Positions 26,124-34,073 of a stretch of 64,000 nucleotides of DNA are shown here, in pieces. Numbering within the stretch: position 1 is the stretch's first letter; each line of letters starts with the position of its first letter. The stretch covers positions 422,997 through 486,996 of the forward strand of contig NZ_FSRG01000003.1 in NCBI RefSeq assembly GCF_900129975.1, read 5' to 3'. This DNA is from Halodesulfovibrio marinisediminis DSM 17456 (GTDB taxonomy: Bacteria > Desulfobacterota > Desulfovibrionia > Desulfovibrionales > Desulfovibrionaceae). The notes beneath the pieces are model-generated. The model ran no database searches. It saw only the letters and a list, made by a program, of their open reading frames with translations, and was not told the DNA's origin. The position numbers and the translations under genes are program-made.

Positions 26124-27269
26124 ATGGCTCACAAAAGGCGTAGAAAAAGAAAGGAATTATTTGCTCAGGGCAATGAGGCAGTTGCTCAGGGCGCACTTTT
26201 GGCCGGGTGCACGTTTTACGCGGGGTACCCTATTACACCATCTACAGAGATTATGGAGATTATGGCAAATCGCCTGCCCCTCACTGAAGATGGTGTTTTT
26301 TTACAAATGGAAGATGAAATTGCGAGTATGGGAGCTGCAATTGGTGCCTCGTTGACAGGGCGTAAAGCCATGACTGCGACTTCCGGTCCAGGATTTTCAC
26401 TTAAGCAGGAACTTATCGGGTACGCCTGTATGGTGGAAGCCCCGCTTGTTATTGTAAACGTCATGCGCGGTGGCCCAAGTACCGGTTTGCCGACATCACC
26501 TGCACAAGGTGATGTCCAGATGGCTCGGTGGGGAACGCATGGGGATCATCCTATTATCGTTCTTTCAGCATCCACTGTTCCAGAATGTTTGGAAATGACT
26601 GTTACAGCATTCAATATGGCTGAAAAGTACCGTACTCCAGTCATTTTATTGATTGATGAAGTGACGGCACATACCAGAGAGAAAATTACTATTCCTCACG
26701 AAGATGAGTTGGAAGTATTGTATAGAATGCTGCCTGCCGTTCCTCCTGAATGGTTTAAACCGTATACAGAAGCTGCACGTGGTGTTCCCGCAATGGCACC
26801 TATAGGTGAAGGTTATCGCTGTCATGTGACTGGGCTTACCCATGATCAGATGGGGTACCCGACTTCACGACCAGATGAAGTTAATGAGTTTATGACTCGT
26901 TTATTCCGCAAAATTGATAATTACTACCATGATGTCGTACTCGTAGATGAATATTGCCTTGAGGATGCTGACTACGCTGTCGTTGCGTACGGATGTGTAG
27001 CACGGTCTGCACATCATGCTGTGGATCTGGCTCGGGCACGCGGTCACAAGGTGGGGTTGCTTACTTTGAAGACGTTGTTCCCGTTCGCTCGTCCGGCAGT
27101 AGAAAGGCTATGCATGCAATGTGAGCACATCCTTGTTCCGGAAATGAATATGGGACAAATTTCTCGTGAGGTTAAACGTGTGAATAACGGGCGTTCCCGT
27201 ATTCGTACATTGAACCGAGTGGATGGGCAGATCATTACTCCGTCTGAAATTCTCAAAGGCATATTGTAG
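26124..27269 (+). CDS. korA: 2-oxoacid:ferredoxin oxidoreductase alpha subunit
   Basis: This 381-aa subunit has FYAGYPITPSTEIME (about residues 31-45), the conserved POR/KOR alpha motif, with TSGPGFSLKQE downstream and the C-terminal domain II (LKTLFPFARPAVERL). With KorB it forms the TPP active site for 2-oxoglutarate (most likely) oxidative decarboxylation or its reductive reverse. Substrate is inferred from family organisation. It follows korD without a gap, and korB begins 8 bp after its stop. Confidence 0.9.
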   Translation: MAHKRRRKRKELFAQGNEAVAQGALLAGCTFYAGYPITPSTEIMEIMANRLPLTEDGVFLQMEDEIASMGAAIGASLTGRKAMTATSGPGFSLKQELIGYACMVEAPLVIVNVMRGGPSTGLPTSPAQGDVQMARWGTHGDHPIIVLSASTVPECLEMTVTAFNMAEKYRTPVILLIDEVTAHTREKITIPHEDELEVLYRMLPAVPPEWFKPYTEAARGVPAMAPIGEGYRCHVTGLTHDQMGYPTSRPDEVNEFMTRLFRKIDNYYHDVVLVDEYCLEDADYAVVAYGCVARSAHHAVDLARARGHKVGLLTLKTLFPFARPAVERLCMQCEHILVPEMNMGQISREVKRVNNGRSRIRTLNRVDGQIITPSEILKGIL

Positions 27270-27276
27270 GTGTAAC

Positions 27277-28092
27277 ATGTCTGACGTTACAAAACTTATC
27301 CACGAATATCTGCGGCATAATAAAAAATTCCCGCATGTGTTCTGCGCTGGGTGTGGGCATGGTATCGTTCTGGGTTCCCTTGTGCGTAGTGTGCATGCCT
27401 TACAGCTTCCTAAAGACGATGTTGTTCTTGTTGCCGGCATCGGTTGTTCCGGTCGTATGGCTGTATATGTCGATTTTAATACTGTGCATACTGCACATGG
27501 CAGGGCGTTGACGTTTGCCACTGGTATTAAAATGGCGAATCCTGATTTGAATGTTATTTGTGTGATGGGCGATGGGGATGCATTGTCTATTGGCGGTAAC
27601 CATCTAATTCACGCCGCACGCAGGAATATTGGTGTCACAGCGCTTGTATTGAATAATCAGATTTATGGAATGACGGGCGGACAGTGTTCTCCATCAACAC
27701 CAATGGGCGATATGTCTATGACTTCACCATTTGGTTCCCTAGAACAGCCATTTGATACGGTTGAACTGGCGAAAGCGTCGGGCGCAAACTATGTGGCGCG
27801 CAGTACTTCGTTCCATGCAAACCAGCTTGATGACTTGATGCAGAAGGCCATTAAGCATTCTGGTTTCTCTGTTCTGGAAGTTCTTACACCGTGTCCAACT
27901 CAGTATGGACGTAAGAATAAATTCCGCCATGTTGTTGATATGTACACTTGGCTAAAGAAGAACACCGTGAAAGTTGAAAAACTTAAGGAAGGTGACACCA
28001 GAATTCCGACGGGTATTTTCCAGAATCTTGATAGACCGGGGCTTGAAGAGCGTTATGTTGAACTTCGGCAGTCCTTGCAGGCAGAGGAGTAG
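27277..28092 (+). CDS. korB: 2-oxoacid:ferredoxin oxidoreductase beta (TPP) subunit
   Basis: This 271-aa subunit has CAGCGHG (23-29) and the TPP/Mg motif GDGDALSIGGNH (from residue 98) with NNQIYGMTGGQ. Together these define KorB/OorB. The ATG at 27277 follows the korA stop closely with GTAGGTG as a ribosome binding site; the longer ORF from 27223 overlaps korA and is not needed. It gives electrons to KorD and acts in the cytosol in central carbon metabolism. Confidence 0.92.
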   Translation: MSDVTKLIHEYLRHNKKFPHVFCAGCGHGIVLGSLVRSVHALQLPKDDVVLVAGIGCSGRMAVYVDFNTVHTAHGRALTFATGIKMANPDLNVICVMGDGDALSIGGNHLIHAARRNIGVTALVLNNQIYGMTGGQCSPSTPMGDMSMTSPFGSLEQPFDTVELAKASGANYVARSTSFHANQLDDLMQKAIKHSGFSVLEVLTPCPTQYGRKNKFRHVVDMYTWLKKNTVKVEKLKEGDTRIPTGIFQNLDRPGLEERYVELRQSLQAEE

Positions 28093-28097
28093 GTCGG

Positions 28098-28724
28098 ATG
28101 AAAGAGCAACAAATTATAGATCGCTTTGAAATTCGTCTGTCTGGCACTGGTGGGCAGGGGCTCATTACGCTGGGGCGTGTTCTTGGTCATTCTTTGGCGT
28201 TAGGGCATGGTTATAATGTTACGCAGACACAAAGTTACGGACCTGAAGCACGCGGTGGTTCAAGTAGGGCGGACGTTGTTATAAGCAGTTCTGATATCAG
28301 TTTTCCGAAAACTGAAAATCTTGATCTGCTTGTGGCATTGTCTCAGCCTGCGTGTAATGCCTACTATCGTTTTCTTAAGCGTGGTGGTGTGCTACTTGTT
28401 GATTCAGAACTTGTGCAGCATGCTCCTACAAACCAGTATGTTGGTCTGCCGTTTACCAAACTTGCCAAGGAAAGAATTGGTAATGAATTAACATTAAACA
28501 CAATAGTTCTCGGAGCGGTAACGCATCTGCTTTCATTTGCAGAGCCGAGAATAATTCGTAAGTCTTTGGAGGAAACCTTACCGCCAAAGATTTTAGCCTT
28601 GAATATAAAGGCTTTTAATCTGGGATTGCGAGAGGCTAAACGGCATTTGGGAGAAGCTCCTGATATTTGGCAGACAGCAGCAGAAAACGGTGCAGAGGAA
28701 GAACTTGAAGGGTTCGAGGATTAG
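28098..28724 (+). CDS. korC: 2-oxoacid:ferredoxin oxidoreductase gamma subunit
   Basis: This 208-aa protein starts with RLSGTGGQGLITLGRVLG and then QSYGPEARGGSSRADVV, the POR gamma (CoA-binding-side) signature. It starts 5 bp after korB and completes the four-subunit complex. The Shine-Dalgarno is GAGGAG within the korB end. Confidence 0.93.
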   Translation: MKEQQIIDRFEIRLSGTGGQGLITLGRVLGHSLALGHGYNVTQTQSYGPEARGGSSRADVVISSSDISFPKTENLDLLVALSQPACNAYYRFLKRGGVLLVDSELVQHAPTNQYVGLPFTKLAKERIGNELTLNTIVLGAVTHLLSFAEPRIIRKSLEETLPPKILALNIKAFNLGLREAKRHLGEAPDIWQTAAENGAEEELEGFED

Positions 28725-28799
28725 GTTCTTCTATTTTCTTGCACCGAAGTCGATAGCGTAGTACGCCAAGCTCAATATTTCTAGATTGCGAGGAGTAGC

Positions 28800-29090
28800 A
28801 TGAGCAGTACAATTGAAGAACTCACTATTAACTATGAAGAGGGTGACCTCCTTGTTGTAAAAGAACTCGATAAAGAAGTTCTTACAAAAGGTGCATGGAC
28901 TACCATCATTTTCCGTTACCAGCAGTGGGACAATAAAAAAGATGATTACGGACCTGAGAAATACATGATCCGTCGTTACCGTAAAATGAACGGTGAATAT
29001 CGCGCTCAGTCCAAATTCAATATCTCTAGTCCTGATCAGGCTAGAAAGATCATCGCCACATTAACTAAGTGGCTAGAAGATGCTGAATAG
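28800..29090 (+). CDS. Small conserved protein, PC4/YdbC-like
   Basis: This 96-aa acidic/basic mixed protein is of unknown function. The segment from KGAWTTIIFRYQQWDNKK to NISSPDQARKIIATLTKWL (about residues 28-92) resembles the PC4/YdbC single-strand DNA-binding fold: Trp-containing beta strands, KYxIRRY, then a C-terminal helix. That assignment is by eye and moderate. GAGGAG lies six bases before the ATG, and a terminator follows. It lies 75 bp after korC and may be a separate unit. Confidence 0.7.
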   Translation: MSSTIEELTINYEEGDLLVVKELDKEVLTKGAWTTIIFRYQQWDNKKDDYGPEKYMIRRYRKMNGEYRAQSKFNISSPDQARKIIATLTKWLEDAE

Positions 29091-29113
29091 TCTGTCTGAC
29101 ACGTTGTAAACAA

Positions 29114-29151
29114 AAAACTCCTGTTGATTAAAACTCAGTAGGAGTTTTTTT
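29114..29151 (+). terminator. Terminator of the PC4-like gene
   Basis: The stem AAAACTCCT / AGGAGTTTT is followed by T7. Confidence 0.85.
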
Positions 29152-29203
29152 ATTTGCATTGAATTTATTGAAAATTTATGGAAAAAAAGTAGGTCTACAA
29201 ATA

Positions 29204-29219
29204 ATGAATGACGATTCAT
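29204..29219. promoter_or_regulatory. Candidate TetR operator
   Basis: The perfect palindrome ATGAAT-N4-ATTCAT is followed by a further direct ATGAATG (29223-29229). It lies directly upstream of the tetR start, in the position expected for autoregulation of a TetR/RND operon. Confidence 0.5.
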
Positions 29220-29237
29220 AGAATGAATGAGGAGTGT

Positions 29238-29855
29238 ATGAGCGCAGTTTCCCCACAGCTATCTCGAAAGGAACGAGAGAGAGAACGGCACAGACAAGAG
29301 ATTATGGATGCGGCGATGCGTCTGTTTGCAGAGCAGGGGTATCACTCTGTTTCTATGCAGGAGATAGCTTCAGAGGCTGAATTTGCAACCGGTACTCTCT
29401 ATAAGTTTTTCCCGAGTAAGAGGGAATTATTCAGAGAGATTATGGTCGGGGTAATTGAAGATATTGGCAGCGAGTTGAGCGGCGTTTTTCAAAGTGATGC
29501 CGACCCACTGACTATTATCGGGAATTTTTTACAGATGCGACGGGCAGCATTCAAGAAGCGGTTTGAATATATCAAGCTCTACAACATGGTCGGGAATGGG
29601 TTTGGTTCTTCTGGCGATGAGATTGTAGATACCATGATTGCTGAACGTCGGAAACTTGTTGAGCAGAATTTGATAATTCAGTTTACCCGTGGGATTGAAT
29701 CAGGACTTTTTAAGCCGGTAAACGTAGAGGTGCTTGCCCGACTGTTTGAAGATTTTTGCCAAACAATTGTGCGTAGTGAAGCAATAAGGGGAGAGCTTGA
29801 CGACGAGACAATTGACTCAATCAAAGATGTATTTCTTAACGGTATCTTAGCGTAA
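29238..29855 (+). CDS. TetR-family transcriptional regulator of the RND pump
   Basis: This 205-aa regulator has an N-terminal TetR helix-turn-helix (MDAAMRLFAEQGYHSVSMQE, then ATGTLYKFFPSKREL) and a divergent ligand-binding C-terminal domain. It lies 12 bp before the RND adaptor gene, so it is probably the local repressor of that operon. The start is uncertain. ATG 29238 has GGAG only 3 bases upstream; ATG 29208 would place the palindromic operator inside the coding region. I chose 29238. Confidence 0.88.
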   Translation: MSAVSPQLSRKERERERHRQEIMDAAMRLFAEQGYHSVSMQEIASEAEFATGTLYKFFPSKRELFREIMVGVIEDIGSELSGVFQSDADPLTIIGNFLQMRRAAFKKRFEYIKLYNMVGNGFGSSGDEIVDTMIAERRKLVEQNLIIQFTRGIESGLFKPVNVEVLARLFEDFCQTIVRSEAIRGELDDETIDSIKDVFLNGILA

Positions 29856-29867
29856 CAGGATGTCTTT

Positions 29868-30953
29868 ATGGTACGGAAAATTTTGTTTATTGCGTTGTGC
29901 CTGCTGCCCTTGTTGGCAGGATGTAAAGAAGAAAAAGTTGCAAAGGTTATTCGTCCTGTAAAAGCAATGAAAGTTGTTGCTTCTAATCAGGGGGCAACAA
30001 GAGTTTTTCCGGGGAAAGTGGAGGCAAGCTCGGAAGTCGCTTTGGCTTTTCGTGTTGGCGGTCAGCTTACAAGCTATCCGGTTTCAAAGGGACAGTTTGT
30101 TAAGAAAGGGAGCTTAATCGCTGCTCTTGATACAACGGATTATAAAATTCAAGTGCGAGGACTTGAAGCGCAGCTGTTCGGTGCGAAGGCTGCACTTAAA
30201 GAAGCACAGTTGAGTTACAGCCGTTACAGTACGCTTGTTGCTAACGATACTGCTGCAAAGGCATCGTTTGATCAGGCTGAAGCAAATTATAAGACTGCAC
30301 AGGCAAAAGTAAAATCTTTGACTGAACAGTTGAATAAAGCAAAGACAGATCTTGGTTATGCTTCTCTCAGGGCTCCATTTAGTGGATACATTTCCGAAAA
30401 ATATATGGATAACTATCAGACTATCCAAGTTGGTCAGCCCGTTGTTAAGTTACAGGACATTGAGACGCTTGAAGTTACCATTGGGCTTCCTGACAATCTC
30501 GTTATTCGTCAGAAGGATCTTCAGAGTATTTCTGTAGAACTTGAGGCGTTTCCCGGTAAGTACATCGAAGCAAAGGTTAAAGAACTAGCGCTTGATGTTG
30601 AGCCTGTAACGAGAACATATCCGTTAACTGTCCAGTTTATCCGTCCGAAAGATATTAGTTTTTTGCCTGGCATGGCTGCTAATGTGACACTGCATTTTGC
30701 TCAGAACGGTGTAAGTGCCCAATATGTTCTTCCTGAGACAGCAGTTGTTGGAGATCCTGAAGGGCGGTCTGCTGTGTGGGTATATGATTCTTCATCTTCG
30801 TCGGTTGAACACCGTTTAGTTAAAACGGGTCAAATATTCTCAGAAGGAATTGAAGTCACTGACGGTCTGAAGCAGGGAGAATGGGTTGTTACTGCAGGTG
30901 CACACTACTTATCTGCCGGTCAGAAAGTACGTTTGCTTGATCCCGTTAAGTAG
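29868..30953 (+). CDS. RND efflux periplasmic adaptor (membrane fusion lipoprotein)
   Basis: This 361-aa protein starts with a lipoprotein signal and lipobox LLAGC (C19), so it is anchored to the inner membrane. It then shows the MFP pattern: a barrel-sandwich half (FRVGGQLTSYPVSKGQFVKK), an alpha-helical hairpin (about 90-150) and the second half (LGYASLRAPFSGYISEKY). A beta-barrel and MP domain follow. It links the RND pump to an outer-membrane channel. The next gene is the pump (9 bp gap). No outer-membrane factor (TolC-like) is encoded here. Confidence 0.92.
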   Translation: MVRKILFIALCLLPLLAGCKEEKVAKVIRPVKAMKVVASNQGATRVFPGKVEASSEVALAFRVGGQLTSYPVSKGQFVKKGSLIAALDTTDYKIQVRGLEAQLFGAKAALKEAQLSYSRYSTLVANDTAAKASFDQAEANYKTAQAKVKSLTEQLNKAKTDLGYASLRAPFSGYISEKYMDNYQTIQVGQPVVKLQDIETLEVTIGLPDNLVIRQKDLQSISVELEAFPGKYIEAKVKELALDVEPVTRTYPLTVQFIRPKDISFLPGMAANVTLHFAQNGVSAQYVLPETAVVGDPEGRSAVWVYDSSSSSVEHRLVKTGQIFSEGIEVTDGLKQGEWVVTAGAHYLSAGQKVRLLDPVK

Positions 30954-30962
30954 GTAAGCACC

Positions 30963-33900
30963 ATGAACTTAGCAGAATTATCCATTAAAAAGCGTGCGAT
31001 AACTCAGTTTATTGTACTGCTTCTTTTTGTTGCGGGTGCATATTCCTATTTCCAGATGGGTAAGCTGGAAGATCCTGAATTTACTTTAAAGACAGCTATA
31101 GTAATCACTCAGTATCCTGGCGCCAGCACTATTCAAGTTGAAGAGGAAGTTACTGATGTGCTTGAAACTGCAATCCAGCAGATGGAAAGCTTAAAGCACG
31201 TCCGTTCTATGTCTCGTTCCGGTTTGTCAGTTGTATGGGTGGATATTCAGGAGAGTAGACGCAAGCATGAGTTGCCCCAAATATGGGATGACCTACGCAA
31301 AAAAATGCGTGATGTGACGCCCTCCCTCCCTCCGGGGGTTAAGCCTTCGATTATCCGTGACGACTTCGGTGACGTGTATGGTGTATTTCTTACCGTTACA
31401 AGTGATGGCTTTTCGTATGCCGAATTGAAAGATCAGGTTGATGAGCTTCGGAAGGAGCTTTTACTGGTAAAGAATGTTGCGAAAGTAGAGATTTGGGGCG
31501 CATTGCAGGAATGCATTTATGTAGATGTTTCCAGTACGTCTCTATCCGAACGTGGTATTCCTCCAGCTTCTGTTTTAAATGCATTGGATAAGCAAAATCT
31601 GGTTGTTGATTCTGGTTATGTGAACCTTGGTCGCGAACGTGTTCGTCTTGCAGTAGATGGTGAATTCAATAGCGTTGAGGCTGTTGGTAATTTGATTGTA
31701 AGTTCTGGTGCTTCTGACAAAATGGTGCTCCTTAGGGATATTGCTACTATTCGCAAAGGATATGTGGAGCCTGTTACAAAGCAGATGCGTTTCAACGGAA
31801 TGCCGTCATTGGGGCTTGCTGCGTCAACTGTTTCGGGCGGTAACGTTATTGAAATGGGTGAAGCTGTAAAGCGCCGCGTTGAAGAGCTTAAACAGTTTCT
31901 TCCTATTGGTATGGAAATTTCTGTTGTAGCCATGCAGTCTGACCTTGTTCAAACAGCTATTGATGAATTTATGATGAACCTTGGTGCGGCCTTACTTATT
32001 GTTGTCGGGCTGTTATTCATCTTTATGGGTATGCGAAGCGGTATGCTGATTGGACTTGGCTTACTGCTAACAATCGCAACGACTTTCCTCATTATGCGCG
32101 TGCTGCATGTTGACTTACAGCGTATCTCACTTGGTGCATTGATTATTGCACTGGGGATGCTGGTTGATAATGCTATTGTTGTGACCGAGAGTATGCTTAT
32201 TAAGCTGCAAATTGGTAAAAACAGAATGCAGGCTGCGAAAGAAACATATTCTGAAACTGCATGGCCGCTTCTTGGTGCAACAATCGTTGCTGCATTAGCA
32301 TTTTTGCCTGTGTACCTCGCAGATAATAATACGGGCGAATTTTGTGAATCGCTTTTTGTTGTAGTGGGTGTTTCCTTGTTGGTAAGTTGGCTGCTTGCAA
32401 TGACTGTTTCAGCGTTGTGGTGTTACATTGGATTAAAAATACCAGAGAACATGCAAGGTAAGGACCCATATGCAGGAATCTTCTTTATCACATATAAAAA
32501 GGTACTGGATTTTTGCATTCGCCATCGTTGGGTAACGCTTGCGATCATGGGCTGTTTGCTTGTTGCAGCCATTGTTAACTTTAAGTATGTCGATAAAACA
32601 TTCTTCCCTGAATCTCGTCGTCCTCAACTTATTGTTGATTACTGGTTACCGGAAGGGACAAATGTTGAAGTTGTTTCTGATGACTTAGGTAAGCTGGAAA
32701 AAATGCTTTTGGCGTACCCAACAATAGAGGGTGTGGCCACATTTGTCGGTGGTGGTGGAACGCGATTCTATCTTTCTTTGGAGCCGGAGTTTACTAACTC
32801 ATCGTACGGTCAGATGATTCTTAATATAGATAGTGCTGACCATCTTGATGAGACAATCGGCTTTGTCCAGAAAGAGCTGGATGAAAAGTTTTTGTATGCT
32901 GAGCCTCGAGTGCGCAGATTTCCACTTGGTGCTGCTTCTAAGTTTAAAGTTGAAGCTCGGTTCAGAGGGCCGGACAGAGCTGTGCTGCATGACCTTGCAG
33001 AGAAGGCTAAGTACATCATGCGTTCTGAGCCGACAGCTAAGTATGTGCGTGATGACTGGCGTCAGCCTGTTAAGGTTATTGAAGCAGAGTACTCTCAGGC
33101 GCGTGGGTTACGTGTCGGTGTAACCCGTAAAGATGTGGCGATGGCTATGAAGCGCGGGTATGATGGGGTGCCTATGGGCGTATACCGCGAAGACAACAAA
33201 CTGCTCCCAATTATCTTGCGTCCGCCGGAAAATGAACGTCATCGTGTAGAAGACATGCGTATGCTTCAAGTACTCAACATGAAGTCTACACAAGGTGTTC
33301 CTTTGGGACAGTTGGTGTCTGATGTAACGACGAAGTGGGAAGAGTCTACTATTCATAGAAGGGATCATCAGCGCACAATTACTGTGCAGTGCGATCCGCG
33401 AGTAGGGACAGCAGAAACACTACGCCAGAAAATTAAACCCGCAATTGAAGCGCTTGTCTTGCCTGCCGGATACACTTTGGAATGGGGGGGGGACTGGGAT
33501 AAGTCCAATGAGTCACGTTCATATGTGGCAAAAGGACTTCCTGTTACTTTCCTCTCAATGGCTCTTGTGGTTGTTATGCTGTTTAACGCATACCGTCAGC
33601 CATTGATTATTGCGCTTACTGTTCCACTTTCTATCATCGGTGTGACTAGTGGTTTGTTGCTGACAAATCAGCCGTTTGGTTTCCTTGCTTTGCTCGGCTT
33701 CCTTTCACTTTCAGGCATGTTGATTAAGAACGCGGTAATTTTGATTGATCAGATTGATGTTGAAATTGCTGACGGTAAAGAACCATATGCAGCTGTACTG
33801 GACTCATCTGTAAGCCGTATCAGACCTGTGCTCATGGCTGCCATGTCCACAGTACTTGGTATGATGCCGCTTGTTATTGATAGGTTCTGGGCGTCTATGG

Positions 33901-34007
33901 CTGTAACAATCTGCTTTGGACTAACCTTTGCGACAGTCCTTACGTTGATTATTGTTCCGGTGTTGTACACGCTGTTCTTTAGGATCAGACCTGTTAAACA
34001 GTCATAA
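30963..34007 (+). CDS. RND multidrug efflux transporter (inner membrane pump)
   Basis: This 1014-aa AcrB-superfamily pump has the N-terminal TM1, a large periplasmic loop, TM2-6 (about residues 330-530), a second loop, and TM8-12 near the end (from about 855). The TM4 proton-relay motif reads GMLVDNAIVVTE, with one Asp instead of the AcrB DD pair, as in several RND subfamilies. It uses the proton gradient to expel substrates, which are unknown. With the adaptor and TetR it forms one operon ended by a bidirectional terminator. Confidence 0.93.
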   Translation: MNLAELSIKKRAITQFIVLLLFVAGAYSYFQMGKLEDPEFTLKTAIVITQYPGASTIQVEEEVTDVLETAIQQMESLKHVRSMSRSGLSVVWVDIQESRRKHELPQIWDDLRKKMRDVTPSLPPGVKPSIIRDDFGDVYGVFLTVTSDGFSYAELKDQVDELRKELLLVKNVAKVEIWGALQECIYVDVSSTSLSERGIPPASVLNALDKQNLVVDSGYVNLGRERVRLAVDGEFNSVEAVGNLIVSSGASDKMVLLRDIATIRKGYVEPVTKQMRFNGMPSLGLAASTVSGGNVIEMGEAVKRRVEELKQFLPIGMEISVVAMQSDLVQTAIDEFMMNLGAALLIVVGLLFIFMGMRSGMLIGLGLLLTIATTFLIMRVLHVDLQRISLGALIIALGMLVDNAIVVTESMLIKLQIGKNRMQAAKETYSETAWPLLGATIVAALAFLPVYLADNNTGEFCESLFVVVGVSLLVSWLLAMTVSALWCYIGLKIPENMQGKDPYAGIFFITYKKVLDFCIRHRWVTLAIMGCLLVAAIVNFKYVDKTFFPESRRPQLIVDYWLPEGTNVEVVSDDLGKLEKMLLAYPTIEGVATFVGGGGTRFYLSLEPEFTNSSYGQMILNIDSADHLDETIGFVQKELDEKFLYAEPRVRRFPLGAASKFKVEARFRGPDRAVLHDLAEKAKYIMRSEPTAKYVRDDWRQPVKVIEAEYSQARGLRVGVTRKDVAMAMKRGYDGVPMGVYREDNKLLPIILRPPENERHRVEDMRMLQVLNMKSTQGVPLGQLVSDVTTKWEESTIHRRDHQRTITVQCDPRVGTAETLRQKIKPAIEALVLPAGYTLEWGGDWDKSNESRSYVAKGLPVTFLSMALVVVMLFNAYRQPLIIALTVPLSIIGVTSGLLLTNQPFGFLALLGFLSLSGMLIKNAVILIDQIDVEIADGKEPYAAVLDSSVSRIRPVLMAAMSTVLGMMPLVIDRFWASMAVTICFGLTFATVLTLIIVPVLYTLFFRIRPVKQS

Positions 34008-34022
34008 AAAGTAAAATACAAA

Positions 34023-34053
34023 AAAAGCCGCTCAATTTTGAGCGGCTTTTTTT
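34023..34053. terminator. Bidirectional terminator between RND operon and DegV/DAK2 gene
   Basis: The stem GCCGCTCA / TGAGCGGC (34027-34046) is flanked by A6 and T7, so it serves both convergent units. Confidence 0.93.
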
Positions 34054-34073
34054 AGTATGTTTAATCTTTTCAA

